From Clostridium tetanomorphum (GTDB taxonomy: Bacteria > Bacillota > Clostridia > Clostridiales > Clostridiaceae): DNA of 64,000 nt. The stretch covers positions 310,001 through 374,000 of the forward strand of contig NZ_JAGGKA010000001.1 in the NCBI RefSeq assembly GCF_017873215.1. The letters are read 5' to 3'. The notes beneath the pieces were generated by a model. It saw only the letters and a list, made by a program, of their open reading frames with translations. It was not told where the DNA came from and searched no databases. Shown here in pieces: positions 8,846-18,033 of this stretch. Within the stretch, counting starts at the first letter, position 1; each line of letters begins with the position of its first letter. The position numbers were made by a program, and so were the translations under genes.

Positions 8846-10141
8846 ATGTTATTTGGTATGTCACCACTAGTTGCTTTATTACCTTTAATACTTTATATTA
8901 TATTCGCTTTTAAGGATATAAATCCTATTCTTAACGTTCTTGTATGTGTTATTATTACAGCAATTTTAACTAATAAGCCTTTACTAGGAATGGGTTCGGT
9001 AATAGCCGAATCATTAGGATCTTTTTTATCTTTAGTAGGATTTATTATAATGCTTGGATCTGCACTAGGTGCTATTCTTAAGAAAACTGGAGTTGCTGAG
9101 AATATTGTTAGAACTGTTATGAAGAAAATAGGAATAAATACTGAGAAAAAAGCAGTACTAGCTGCTATGGCAACTTCTATGATTTTAACTGCATTGCTTG
9201 GAACTCTTGCAGGAGCAAATGCCATAATAGCACCTATAGTAATACCTTTAGTTGCTGCAATTGGCATAACACCATCTTGTTTATCCGCAATTTTTATGGG
9301 GGCAGGTCTTACAGGACTTTTTATAGGTCCTTTTTCACCACAAGTAGTAACTATAATGGGATTAACAGGATTAAGTTATGGACAATATCTTGTGGCAGCA
9401 GGATTGCCTGTAACCGCAGTGTGTCTAATCATAACTTATATAATGTCTAATAAGATTCAAAAGGATACTAAGGGAGTTTATGCATATGAAAATGTTGAAA
9501 GTATTGATGTAGATAAACAAGTTACTAATGAAGTAAAAAAAGCTACCTACGCTTTTTTAATAACCTTAACTCTTTTAATTATCTATGGTATTTATGTGAA
9601 GAGTGGTGCTTCTTATGCTGTAGTAGTTATGTTTGTAGCTGCTATTGTTACAGGAATATCAGCTAAACTAAAGTTAAATGACATTTTTGAAACTTTAGTA
9701 GAAGGTGCATCCCGTATGATGTGGCTATTTATAATGTTTGTTTTATTTAATCCCTTCATAACCTTTATAGAAGAATCAGGTGCATTTAAAGCTTTAGTAG
9801 ATTTATTAAAACCATTATTAGCTTCAGGAAATAAAATAGTATTTTCATTAGTATCTACACTAACAGGTATATTTGGAATTGGAGGAGCAGCAGTAGCTCA
9901 GTCAGTAGTAATGGATAAAATGTTTAAAGGATTTGTAGAAAGTTTAGGAATATCTACAGGACTTTGGGCCATGATTATCCTTGTTGGCTCTCAAATAACT
10001 TCTTTTGCTTATCCAGAGGCGGATATGCTTGGGCAAATGGGTCTTGCTAGATCTAAGGACTTGAAGAATATGGTCAAATTTGGAGTAACTGTAGTTATAG
10101 CTAATGTACTACTTATATTTGTAAGAGCATTTTTTGGTTAA
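8846..10141 (+). CDS. Ion-transporter-superfamily permease (NhaC / Na+/H+ antiporter-like)
   Basis: This 431-residue membrane protein has about eleven membrane segments and two similar halves, each with a Gly/Ala-rich re-entrant-like stretch (SALGAILKKTGVAENIV and GIFGIGGAAVAQSV). It resembles proteins annotated as Na+/H+ antiporter family within the ion transporter superfamily; related members carry organic acids or amino acids. It starts 83 bases after the epimerase, after AGGGGG, and ends 12 bases before the serine hydrolase gene. Between these genes, import of a dipeptide or amino acid is as likely as ion exchange. Confidence 0.7.
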   Translation: MLFGMSPLVALLPLILYIIFAFKDINPILNVLVCVIITAILTNKPLLGMGSVIAESLGSFLSLVGFIIMLGSALGAILKKTGVAENIVRTVMKKIGINTEKKAVLAAMATSMILTALLGTLAGANAIIAPIVIPLVAAIGITPSCLSAIFMGAGLTGLFIGPFSPQVVTIMGLTGLSYGQYLVAAGLPVTAVCLIITYIMSNKIQKDTKGVYAYENVESIDVDKQVTNEVKKATYAFLITLTLLIIYGIYVKSGASYAVVVMFVAAIVTGISAKLKLNDIFETLVEGASRMMWLFIMFVLFNPFITFIEESGAFKALVDLLKPLLASGNKIVFSLVSTLTGIFGIGGAAVAQSVVMDKMFKGFVESLGISTGLWAMIILVGSQITSFAYPEADMLGQMGLARSKDLKNMVKFGVTVVIANVLLIFVRAFFG

Positions 10142-10153
10142 GGGGGTAAATTT

Positions 10154-10963
10154 ATGGAATTGGAAAATTTAATTGAAGATATAATTAATAATTCAAAAGG
10201 AGATATAGCAGTAGCTATAAAAAATCTAGAAAGTAATTCTACTATTATGATAAATGAAAAAGAAGTATTTCCTTCAGCTAGTACAATTAAATTGCTTATT
10301 ATGGTTACAGCAATGCAGGAAGTTAAAGAAGGAAAAAGAAATTTAAAAGATAAAATAATTATATCTACTGAAGAAAAGTGTGGGGGGGACGGAATATTAA
10401 AAGAGTTAAATAAGGATCATAACTTTACCTTAATAGAAATTATAACTCTTATGATTATAATAAGTGATAATACAGCTACAAATATATTAATAGATATGTT
10501 AGGAATGGATAATATAAATAAAATAGCTAATGAATTAAAGTTAAATAATACAAGACTTCAGAGAAAAATGATGGATTCTGAAGCAGTAAAAATGGGTAAA
10601 GAAAATTTAACTACAGCTTTAGATATGTGTACTATTTTAGAAATGCTATATAAAGGAGAGATAGTAGATAAAGAATATAGCAATATAATGATAGAGATAT
10701 TAAAAAAGCAGCAAGTTAATGGAAGACTAACATTATATTTACCAGATGACTTAGTTGTAGCTCATAAAACTGGAGATTTAGATAAATTAGAACATGATGT
10801 AGGTATAGTATATTATCCATATTGTAATTATATTATTTGTGTATTAACAAAAAACTTATATACAAATAAAGAAGGAAGAGAAATAATAGGTAAAATTTCT
10901 TATGAGGTTTATAAAAGTTTTAAAAAATTTCATAGGAATAATGTATCAAATATAATAAATTAA
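10154..10963 (+). CDS. Beta-lactamase-fold serine hydrolase without signal peptide
   Basis: This 269-residue protein has the full class A beta-lactamase/penicillin-binding signature: S43-x-x-K46 in SASTIK, S104-D-N106, and K205-T-G207 in HKTGD. No signal peptide is seen; it begins with a hydrophilic helix, so it should act in the cytoplasm, where beta-lactams and murein are not found. Its place directly after a permease and between the epimerase and a dipeptidase suggests hydrolysis of an imported peptide or D-amino acid compound. A resistance role is not supported. Confidence 0.82.
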   Translation: MELENLIEDIINNSKGDIAVAIKNLESNSTIMINEKEVFPSASTIKLLIMVTAMQEVKEGKRNLKDKIIISTEEKCGGDGILKELNKDHNFTLIEIITLMIIISDNTATNILIDMLGMDNINKIANELKLNNTRLQRKMMDSEAVKMGKENLTTALDMCTILEMLYKGEIVDKEYSNIMIEILKKQQVNGRLTLYLPDDLVVAHKTGDLDKLEHDVGIVYYPYCNYIICVLTKNLYTNKEGREIIGKISYEVYKSFKKFHRNNVSNIIN

Positions 10964-10992
10964 GTATAATATAGTAATATGAATAAATTTAC

Positions 10993-11026
10993 AGAGCTAG
11001 TAAGATAAAACTTACTTGCTCTTTTT
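10993..11026 (+). terminator. Intrinsic terminator after the serine hydrolase gene
   Basis: Arms 10993-11004 and 11011-11022 (AGAGCTAGTAAG against its near complement, one mismatch) lead into a T run. It ends the epimerase-permease-hydrolase unit. Confidence 0.8.
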
Positions 11027-11091
11027 ACTATAATGCTTGTTAAAATATTACAGTAAATTCAAAAACTATATTCTAATTCTTACTGATACTG

Positions 11092-11151
11092 TGCTATAAT
11101 ATAATTAATAATTCTATCCTATAAATAAAATCAGGTGTTTTATGATATAAT
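11092..11151 (+). promoter_or_regulatory. Two tandem extended -10 promoters for the second M20 dipeptidase
   Basis: TG-C-TATAAT (11092-11100) and TG-A-TATAAT (11143-11151) are both extended -10 boxes without a good -35. Either would start a leader of roughly 95-150 bases before the dipeptidase. No terminator hairpin is seen in this leader. Confidence 0.5.
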
Positions 11152-11253
11152 TAAAGGGAAAAATATAGTGCAAAATTAGTATATAATAAATTCTTTATAT
11201 AACAGTTATAGCATCAATGGGTAGACTGCAATATTTTTACTGGAGGTAGAGAA

Positions 11254-12645
11254 ATGGAATTAAATAGAAAAATTAATGAGTTAAAAGAGGACTTAATAGA
11301 ATCCACCCAAGAAATTATGAAAATAAAAAGTGTAGAAGAAGAAGGAAAAGAAGGTATGCCTTTTGGAGAAGGAGTATCTAAAGCATTAGAATGTGCTTTG
11401 AAGATTTCACGAAGATTAGGTTTTAAAACTAAAAATTTAGATGGATATGTAGGATACGCAGAATATGGTGAAGGAGAAGAATATGTAGGAGTATTAGGAC
11501 ATTTAGATGTAGTACCAGAAGGGGAAGGATGGAAATATCCACCTTATAGTGCAGAAATACATGAAGGAAAAATATATGGTAGGGGAGCATTAGATGATAA
11601 AGGTCCTATAATGGCAGCTTTATATGGATTAAAAGCTGTAAAGGATTTAAAATTACCATTATCCAAAAAAATTAGAATTATATTTGGAACTAATGAGGAG
11701 ACTGGAAGTAAAGAGATGGAATATTATTTAAAAAGAGAAAAACCTCCAGTTTCAGGTTTTACACCAGATGCAGAATATCCTCTTATTTATGCAGAAAAAG
11801 GAATAACATCTTTTAATTTAGTTAAAGATCTAAAAACATCAGGTACAGAAGAAATATGTATAAAATATATAAAGGGTGGACAAAGAGTTAATATGGTTCC
11901 TGATTACTGTGAAGCAGGAATATGGGCTAAGGAAAAAGATCTTGTGATAAAAGCTTTAGAAAAATTTAAGTTAAGTAGTGAGTTTAACTTAACAGCTCAT
12001 ATAAAAAGTGATATGGTAGTTATAAAATCTGTAGGTGTTTCAGCTCATGGAAGTTTGCCAAAATTGGGTATAAATGCCATAATGCAGATGTTTAAATTCC
12101 TAGAATCTTTACCAATTGAAGACACAGATATATATGAACTTATTAGTTTTTTTAATAAATATGTAGGATTTGAATGTCATGGAGAGTCTTTTGGAGTAGC
12201 ATTAGAAGATGAAGAGTCAGGGAAGTTATCTTTTAATGTAGGAACTGTTGAAATGGATTCTGAAAAAATTTCTCTAGGATTAAATTTAAGATATCCTGTA
12301 ACATATACATTTGATGATTTAATGAAGCCTTTTGAAAAGACTTTGGAAGGAACAGGAATAAGAATAGAAGATATGGCTCATCAAAAGCCATTGTATTTTC
12401 CAAAAGACCATGAATTAATTAAGACTTTACTTAATGTATACACAGATCAAACTGGTGAAAGAAAAGAGCCATTGGCTATTGGTGGAGGAACCTATGCTAA
12501 AGAAATGCCTAATATAGTTGCATTTGGTCCAATTTTTCCAGGGAAGCCTGATTTAGATCATCAAGTAAATGAATATATAGAAATTGAAGATTTAATAATG
12601 AATGCTAAAATTTATGCACATGCTATATATGAGCTAGCTAAGTAG
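11254..12645 (+). CDS. PepV-type M20 family dipeptidase (second paralogue)
   Basis: This 463-residue enzyme is a clear paralogue of the one at 3145: the N-terminal KSVEEEGKEGMPFGEGV block and the active-site motifs GHLDVVPEG, GRGALDDKGP, NEETGS, PDAEYP, SAHGS and LDHQVNEY are shared. All metal ligands are kept, so both copies should be active. It has its own promoters and a terminator and is thus separately controlled. ATG 11254 follows GGAGGTAG. Two PepV-like enzymes near one epimerase suggest different dipeptide preferences or different induction. Confidence 0.9.
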   Translation: MELNRKINELKEDLIESTQEIMKIKSVEEEGKEGMPFGEGVSKALECALKISRRLGFKTKNLDGYVGYAEYGEGEEYVGVLGHLDVVPEGEGWKYPPYSAEIHEGKIYGRGALDDKGPIMAALYGLKAVKDLKLPLSKKIRIIFGTNEETGSKEMEYYLKREKPPVSGFTPDAEYPLIYAEKGITSFNLVKDLKTSGTEEICIKYIKGGQRVNMVPDYCEAGIWAKEKDLVIKALEKFKLSSEFNLTAHIKSDMVVIKSVGVSAHGSLPKLGINAIMQMFKFLESLPIEDTDIYELISFFNKYVGFECHGESFGVALEDEESGKLSFNVGTVEMDSEKISLGLNLRYPVTYTFDDLMKPFEKTLEGTGIRIEDMAHQKPLYFPKDHELIKTLLNVYTDQTGERKEPLAIGGGTYAKEMPNIVAFGPIFPGKPDLDHQVNEYIEIEDLIMNAKIYAHAIYELAK

Positions 12646-12651
12646 CTTTTA

Positions 12652-12688
12652 AAATGAAGATTATTCTTTAAGAATGATCTTCATTTTT
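12652..12688 (+). terminator. Intrinsic terminator after the second M20 dipeptidase
   Basis: Arms 12652-12666 and 12672-12686 pair around a five-base loop with one mismatch and are followed by T-rich sequence. Confidence 0.8.
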
Positions 12689-12733
12689 ATTTAATCAAAA
12701 AATTTCTTTTCTATATTAAAAATTACAATATCA

Positions 12734-12742
12734 TGTTATAAT
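12734..12742 (+). promoter_or_regulatory. Extended -10 promoter for the TSUP permease
   Basis: TG-T-TATAAT is an extended -10 box about 70 bases before the start codon, downstream of the preceding terminator. No clear -35 is visible. Confidence 0.5.
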
Positions 12743-12811
12743 GGAATTGTTAGAAAATATAATATATTTTTAATTTACATAGTTAGAGTATCATTATAAG
12801 GGGGACTTGAA

Positions 12812-13585
12812 ATGTTAAGTACCATGCCAGTAGTCTACAAAATAGTATTTTTATGTGCAGCAGGATTTTTATCAGCATTTATAGATGCAATCGCCGGTGG
12901 CGGAGGATTAATAAGTTTACCGGCTTATTTTCTTGTAGGTTTTCCTCCTCATTATACTTTAGGGACAAATAAGTTTTCAGCAACTTGCGGTTCCATTGTA
13001 AGTACGGCAAAGTTTGCTCAATGTGGAAAAATAGACAAGAATATATTAAAGGTATTATTACCATTTACTTTCATTGGAGCTTGTACTGGTGTTACTACAG
13101 TTTTACTTATTGATTCTAGTGTATTAAAACCTCTAGTTTTATTTTTGTTACTAGGTGTAGGCGTTTACAGCTTTTTTTCAAAAGAAGTGGGAATGGAAGA
13201 TAATTTTGAAGGTACAAATAAAAAGACATTAATAATAGGAAGTGCTTTTGCCTTTGCAATGGGTTTTTACGATGGATTTTTTGGTCCAGGAGTAGGTTCA
13301 TTTTTAATATTTGGACTTATAAAAATATATGGTTTTGATTTTGTACGAGCTAGTGGTAATGCAAAAGCTATGAATCTAATGAGTAATTTCACTTCATTAG
13401 TGCTATTTGCGATAAAAGGGAAAATATACTATATAATGGGTATTCCCATGGCAATATTTATGATTTTAGGTGCTAGGGTTGGAACAAAACTTGCCTTAAA
13501 ACAAGGAGCTAAGTTTATAAAACCAATATTTGTTACTATGTCTCTTTTAGTAGCAGGGAAGATGATATATGAAATGGTTATATAA
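12812..13585 (+). CDS. TSUP (TauE/SafE) family permease
   Basis: This 257-residue membrane protein has about eight membrane segments and the family's start motif DAIAGGGGLISLPAYF, echoed in the second half by GFYDGFFGPGVGSF. That repeat is characteristic of TSUP permeases, which move sulfite, sulfonates, sulfolactate or other organic anions. It has its own promoter and lies between terminators, so it is a single-gene unit. The substrate is not predictable. Confidence 0.88.
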   Translation: MLSTMPVVYKIVFLCAAGFLSAFIDAIAGGGGLISLPAYFLVGFPPHYTLGTNKFSATCGSIVSTAKFAQCGKIDKNILKVLLPFTFIGACTGVTTVLLIDSSVLKPLVLFLLLGVGVYSFFSKEVGMEDNFEGTNKKTLIIGSAFAFAMGFYDGFFGPGVGSFLIFGLIKIYGFDFVRASGNAKAMNLMSNFTSLVLFAIKGKIYYIMGIPMAIFMILGARVGTKLALKQGAKFIKPIFVTMSLLVAGKMIYEMVI

Positions 13586-13590
13586 TTTTA

Positions 13591-13629
13591 TTAAATAAGA
13601 TTGTACTGAAAATGTACAATCTTATTTAA
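13591..13629. terminator. Bidirectional terminator between the TSUP and LTA-synthase-like genes
   Basis: Perfect 16-base arms (13591-13606 and 13614-13629) around a seven-base loop, with A and T runs on both sides, serve the two convergent genes. Confidence 0.85.
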
Positions 13630-13642
13630 TTATTTCATAATA

Positions 13643-15508
13643 TTATTCATTTTTTTCTACATTAAATTTTTTTATTAAGTTATGTTTCAGTATTAAATCA
13701 GAGTATTCCAATTGATTTATAGAAGATTCCTTTAAATTTTTAAGAACATCATTTTCTTTTAATTTTTCTCCAGATTTTATATTATAGTAACTATCTTGTG
13801 GAGAAAGATAAAATACCTTTCCATCTGTAAAGGAACTATTTCTAAATATAACTTTTCCTTCTTTAGAATTAAACAAGTCTTTTCCCATCATATTAGAAGC
13901 AGGAAGATTAAATATATTAGCTAGAGTAGGATAAAGATCTATTTGACCACCATACACACTATAAGTACCTTTATATCTATCTTCAGGAAAATGAATAAAC
14001 ATAGGAACTTTTTGTAATTCCATCCATTCTAAATCAGTGAAACCTGATTTGTTTAAAAATTTAGCCAAATCTTTTTCATTGTCCCTAGGAATAGCATAAT
14101 GATCTCCATATAATGCTATAATGGAATTTTTAGTTATTCCTTCTTTTTCTAATTCATTTAAGAATATACCTAGTTGTTCATCAGTGTAATGTATAGATTT
14201 TAAATAATTACCTACTAAAGTTCCTTCTAAATCACCTACATTAAAATTTCCATATTTTTTTACGTCTTCATAAGGAAAATGACTAGTCAAAGTAACCATA
14301 AAGGAGTAATAAGGTTGTTGTAAAGTCTTTATTTTTTCTATACTTTGATTAAAAAAGGATTTATCGCTTAAGCCTAAGCCTATTTCTTCATCTATATCAA
14401 AACTTTTTTCTCCATAAAAGGTTTCAAAACCATATTTAGGATACATTATATTTCTATTCCAAAAACTTTCTCTAAATCCGTGAAAAGCCACTGTAGTATA
14501 TCCTTTATTTAAAAATGCCTTTGGCATAGCATTAAATTCATTTCTTGTATATAGATAAGTTACAGAACCAGAAGCTGTTGGATAAAGAGAATTATTTGAT
14601 AAAAACTCAGCATCAGAAGTTCCACCAGCAGCAGTCTGATAAAAATAGTTATTAAAATAAGCACTTTTCTTTAACCATTTATTTAAATTAGGAGTTATTT
14701 CAACACCATTAATCTTTTGATTTATAGGAAAGGACTGAAGAGCCTCTACTTGTATTACTAATAAATTTTTATCTTCTCCAACTCCTTTTAAATTTTCAGT
14801 AGGTTTTTCAGAATTACTTTGTAAAAAAGTTTTTACTTTTTCTTGAGTTTTTTGGGAAACAGGAGTTCTTTTACTTATTGAATTACTTATAGAATTAACA
14901 GCATCTAAATAATGATAGTTTAAATCACCTAGTCGTTTAGATATATAAACTTTATTGTACATAGTACTTATCAATCTAGGTTGTTCTTTTGATAAATTTA
15001 TAAAATACATAGCATTCATAATTGCACCTGTGAAAAATACACATGAAAATGGTATTAATCTAAGGGGAAATGGAATAGTATTTTTTTTCTCATATTTAGA
15101 TTTACTATAAAAGTAGAAAAATAAAGTTAAATCTAAAGCATAAAATAAATCTTGAACTTTAAATAGGTTTCCAACACTAGATTTAACCGCCCCTAATTGA
15201 AAACCATTTAAAATTATAGGTATAGAAATTACATCTTTAAAATATCTAAAATAATTTAAATCAGCTATTATAAAAATACTTATAATAAAATTGCAAAATA
15301 AAAGAAATCTAATTCTATTTTTTTTATTAAATAAAAATGAAAAAGAAGCTAAAAGCAAAACGGATGCTAGAATTGGAGGTAATATGACTTTGTAGGAAAA
15401 ATATCCTGTTTCCAGTTCCTTACCACACAAACTAAGCTTTATTGTAATAAGTAAAATAAAGCTTAGTACATCTAAATGATTAAGTATTTTACCTGTAACT
15501 TTGTTCAT
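13643..15508 (-). CDS. LTA-synthase-like membrane sulfatase (phosphoglycerol transferase family)
   Basis: This 621-residue protein has about five N-terminal membrane segments (to about residue 175) and an extracellular sulfatase-fold domain. Motifs fit lipoteichoic acid synthase: QVEALQS (metal Glu), GGTSDAEF with the Thr nucleophile, SHFPY, and YGDHY with the Asp-His metal pair. Such enzymes transfer glycerol phosphate from phosphatidylglycerol to a glycolipid or polymer on the outer face of the membrane. In clostridia the exact polymer varies, so I do not assign ltaS. GGGAGG lies 12 bases before the start. Confidence 0.88.
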   Translation of the reverse strand: MNKVTGKILNHLDVLSFILLITIKLSLCGKELETGYFSYKVILPPILASVLLLASFSFLFNKKNRIRFLLFCNFIISIFIIADLNYFRYFKDVISIPIILNGFQLGAVKSSVGNLFKVQDLFYALDLTLFFYFYSKSKYEKKNTIPFPLRLIPFSCVFFTGAIMNAMYFINLSKEQPRLISTMYNKVYISKRLGDLNYHYLDAVNSISNSISKRTPVSQKTQEKVKTFLQSNSEKPTENLKGVGEDKNLLVIQVEALQSFPINQKINGVEITPNLNKWLKKSAYFNNYFYQTAAGGTSDAEFLSNNSLYPTASGSVTYLYTRNEFNAMPKAFLNKGYTTVAFHGFRESFWNRNIMYPKYGFETFYGEKSFDIDEEIGLGLSDKSFFNQSIEKIKTLQQPYYSFMVTLTSHFPYEDVKKYGNFNVGDLEGTLVGNYLKSIHYTDEQLGIFLNELEKEGITKNSIIALYGDHYAIPRDNEKDLAKFLNKSGFTDLEWMELQKVPMFIHFPEDRYKGTYSVYGGQIDLYPTLANIFNLPASNMMGKDLFNSKEGKVIFRNSSFTDGKVFYLSPQDSYYNIKSGEKLKENDVLKNLKESSINQLEYSDLILKHNLIKKFNVEKNE

Positions 15509-15839
15509 TTATAAATTAAACCTCCCTAAAATAATATATCCAAAATTTATTGAATATATTAACCCTAATATTAAAGATTATAAGATAAATTTATGTATTT
15601 CATTAAAACAATATGTAAATAAAATGGAAACAAAACAATAGAAAGTTTTATATCCATGCCTTGCATATATATGAAGGAATTTTTGCACAAGATATATTCT
15701 AGTACTTTAAATTATATTAGTCAACGTATTTACATTATTAAAATACTATTGCATAATAATACTTATATAATTAAAATGTTAAAGAAGAGAATAACTCTTT
15801 TAACAAAAATGTTCAATGGAAAGATTGGAGGAAATAATT
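15509..15839. other. Intergenic stretch between divergent genes
   Basis: No convincing gene is seen. The region holds promoters for both sides by position but none with a clear pair of boxes. A weak hairpin (GTTAAA...TTTAAC, about 15778-15805) lies just before the RDD gene's ribosome binding site and may affect its translation or end an upstream transcript. Confidence 0.4.
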
Positions 15840-16256
15840 ATGTCAGAAGAAAAACATGAAATAGAAATGGATAAAAAAAATGAAATTGTAACAGAAGAAG
15901 AAATAAAAGAAGAAGTAGTAAAAGATAAAGAAGAGAAAAATGATGAAAATATCATGAAAGAAGAATGTGCAAAGGAGCATGAAGATAACATTAAAATTTC
16001 TTTTAATGATACATTCATGGGTAGCTTAATTGACACTATTGTAATGGCTGGTATTTCTTTGGTAGGTTTTTTTATTTTTGACAATTTAATATTAAGACTT
16101 TTAGGATTTAGATTTATAAAAGAATATAGAGGAACTGGATTGCTTATAATTTTTATATTAGTAGCAATATTGTACCCAGCTATAATGGAAAGCAAAAAGG
16201 GAAATACTATTGGAAAGAAATCTTCTAAAATATCTTTATACAAAGCAGAAAAATAA
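15840..16256 (+). CDS. RDD family membrane protein with acidic N-terminus
   Basis: This 138-residue protein begins with about 55 very acidic and Lys-rich residues and ends with an RDD-like domain: SFNDTFMGSLIDTIVMAGIS, a second membrane segment, and the closing GNTIGKKSSKI. The RDD family has no firm function; some members help Na+/H+ exchange. ATG 15840 follows TTGGAGGAAA. It ends 25 bases before rlmD and is probably co-transcribed with it. Confidence 0.75.
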   Translation: MSEEKHEIEMDKKNEIVTEEEIKEEVVKDKEEKNDENIMKEECAKEHEDNIKISFNDTFMGSLIDTIVMAGISLVGFFIFDNLILRLLGFRFIKEYRGTGLLIIFILVAILYPAIMESKKGNTIGKKSSKISLYKAEK

Positions 16257-16281
16257 TATAAAGGCGAGGGAAGTATAACTT

Positions 16282-17643
16282 ATGAAAAAAGGCAAAGAAT
16301 ATGAATTTAATATAGAGAGTATGGAGTTTCCCTCAATGGGAATTGCAAATAGTGAAGGATTAAAAGTATATATAAAAAATGCCTTACCAGGACAAAAAGT
16401 ATTAGCTAGGATTTCAAAGAAGAAAAAAGATTATGCTGAAGGAAAGCTATTAAAAGTAATTGAAGATATAGACTATAAAAGAGAAGTTAAGTGTTCAGCA
16501 TTTGGACAATGCGGAGGATGTGTTCATCAAGATGTACCTTATGAAAAGCAGTTGGAATTGAAAAAAGAACAGGTATTAAAACTTTTTAAAGAAGCGGAAC
16601 TCGAAGGATTTGAATTTTTAGGAATTGAAGGAAGTCCAGAAGAATTTGAATATAGAAACAAAATGGAATTTACCTTTGGGGATATGGAAAAGGGTGGAGA
16701 GCTTACTCTAGGTATGCATGCTAAGGGTAAAAGCTTTGGAATAATAACAGTAGATTGCTGTCAAATAGTTGATAAAGACTATAGGATTATTTTAAGCACA
16801 GTACTAAATTATTTTAGAAATAAAAATCTTCCTCATTATAGGGTAATGAGTCATGAAGGGTATTTGAGAAATCTAGTTATCAGAAAAGCTTCAAATACAG
16901 GAGAAATATTAATAAATTTTGTAACTACATCTCAAATAGAATTTAATTTTGAAGAAATTACAGAAGAACTTAGAAATTTAGATTATGTAGGAAATTTAGT
17001 TGGTATAATACATACAATAAATGATTCTTTATCTGATGTAGTTCAAGCAGATAAAATAGAATTACTATATGGCAGAGACTATATAATAGAAGAACTATTA
17101 GGATTAAAATTTAAAATAACACCATTTTCATTTTTCCAAACTAATTCTAAAGGAGCAGAAAAACTATATAGCATAGTTAGACAGTTTATCGGTGAAGCTA
17201 AATCCAAAACTGTATTTGACCTTTACTGTGGTACAGGAACTATAGGTCAAATTGTAGCTCCAGAAGCAAAGAAAGTTATAGGAATAGAGCTTATTGAAGA
17301 GGCTGTTAAATCCGCTAATGAAAATGCAAAACTTAATGGTTTAGATAACTGCACTTTTATAGCAGGGGATGTAGCTAAAATTATAGGAACTATTAATGAA
17401 AAACCAGACCTTATAATACTAGATCCACCAAGACCAGGAGTGCATCCAGTAGCTTTAGATTATGTTATAAAATTCAACGCACCAGATATAATCTATGTAT
17501 CCTGTAATCCGAAGACTTTAGTTACAGACTTAAAGGTACTTGTGGAGAATGGATATACAATAGAAAAAGTGAAGGTAAAAGATATGTTCCCTCATACACC
17601 ACACGTTGAGTGCGTGACATTGATGTCAAGGGTTGAGAAATAG
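16282..17643 (+). CDS. rlmD: 23S rRNA (uracil-C5)-methyltransferase RlmD-type; prophage insertion site
   Basis: This 453-residue enzyme has an N-terminal TRAM domain (1-62), a 4Fe-4S cluster site formed by C71, C77, C80 and C159, and a C-terminal Rossmann methyltransferase with [11 protein letters not shown] (SAM site), DPPRPGVHP and the catalytic Cys in YVSCNPKTL. The family methylates uridines of 23S rRNA using SAM; Gram-positive members may modify one or two positions. The reading frame is complete although the prophage begins here. The last 15 or so codons use GTT, GTG and GAG more than the rest of the gene, which suggests the 3' end was supplied by the inserted DNA. Confidence 0.9.
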   Translation: MKKGKEYEFNIESMEFPSMGIANSEGLKVYIKNALPGQKVLARISKKKKDYAEGKLLKVIEDIDYKREVKCSAFGQCGGCVHQDVPYEKQLELKKEQVLKLFKEAELEGFEFLGIEGSPEEFEYRNKMEFTFGDMEKGGELTLGMHAKGKSFGIITVDCCQIVDKDYRIILSTVLNYFRNKNLPHYRVMSHEGYLRNLVIRKASNTGEILINFVTTSQIEFNFEEITEELRNLDYVGNLVGIIHTINDSLSDVVQADKIELLYGRDYIIEELLGLKFKITPFSFFQTNSKGAEKLYSIVRQFIGEAKSKTVFDLYCGTGTIGQIVAPEAKKVIGIELIEEAVKSANENAKLNGLDNCTFIAGDVAKIIGTINEKPDLIILDPPRPGVHPVALDYVIKFNAPDIIYVSCNPKTLVTDLKVLVENGYTIEKVKVKDMFPHTPHVECVTLMSRVEK

Positions 17644-17650
17644 GAGAGCT
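17590..17650 (+). other. Probable left attachment site (attL) in the 3' end of rlmD
   Basis: The conserved coding end of rlmD ([13 protein letters not shown]) is a known insertion target for mobile elements in Firmicutes. Here the host-like sequence stops and element-like sequence starts within this stretch, judged by codon use before the stop and loss of the clostridial gene order after it. The core cannot be fixed without the right end. Confidence 0.45.
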
Positions 17651-17662
17651 CAAAATACTGAT

Positions 17663-17740
17663 AAATAAAGGGTTTTCAAGGTTGGATGATTTTCTGCCTG
17701 ATGTCTGGCAGTGCCTTTTAACCTTGGAAATCCTTATTTT
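17663..17740. repeat. Nested inverted repeat just inside the prophage end
   Basis: Outer arms 17663-17683 and 17720-17740 pair at about 17 of 21 positions; inner arms CTGCC (17694-17698) and GGCAG (17707-17711) pair perfectly. It may terminate rlmD transcription before the prophage island. The stretch from here to 17928 shows no gene. Confidence 0.55.
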
Positions 17741-17928
17741 TGTTTATGAGGAAATAGGTCAACTGTAAAAAATGTGTGTAGGGTTGAGTTGACAGATTAG
17801 ATTTTTTATAGAGGTTGAGTAGACAGGATAGATAATTAGAATGTCACTTACTATTTATGGAAGAAAGATAGTGAAGCAGAAATGATAATATTATCCATGG
17901 TACCACAATTTTACAGAGAACACGATTG

Positions 17929-17954
17929 TAGGAAATTATCCTAATAATGTAGGA
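17929..17954 (+). promoter_or_regulatory. Candidate operator (C-box-like) for the XRE controller
   Basis: TAGGA, five bases, TCCTA (17929-17943) form a palindrome; a third half-site TAGGA follows at 17950-17954. They end eight bases before the -35 box, the usual place for an activating controller protein in restriction-modification systems. Confidence 0.5.
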
Positions 17955-17961
17955 AAAATGA

Positions 17962-17990
17962 TTTACTTTGTGGGAATTGAGTGGTATAAT
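17962..17990 (+). promoter_or_regulatory. Promoter of the restriction-modification operon
   Basis: TTTACT (17962-17967) and perfect TATAAT (17985-17990) are separated by 17 bases, about 45 bases before the controller gene's start. The -35 is weak, which fits control by an activator bound just upstream. Confidence 0.6.
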
Positions 17991-18033
17991 TATTATTTGT
18001 GATAGAATGCTGGTTAAGTTAGGGAGTGAAGAA

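Noticed and set aside
10154-10963. Antibiotic-resistance beta-lactamase
   Set aside because: The motifs are those of the fold, but there is no signal peptide and the context is peptide catabolism.
15656-15859. 67-codon plus-strand frame before the RDD gene
   Set aside because: No ribosome binding site, biased AT-rich composition, and it overlaps the well-supported start of the RDD gene.
17760-17928. Possible remnant gene between rlmD and the restriction operon
   Set aside because: No open frame of useful length and no recognisable protein in any frame.
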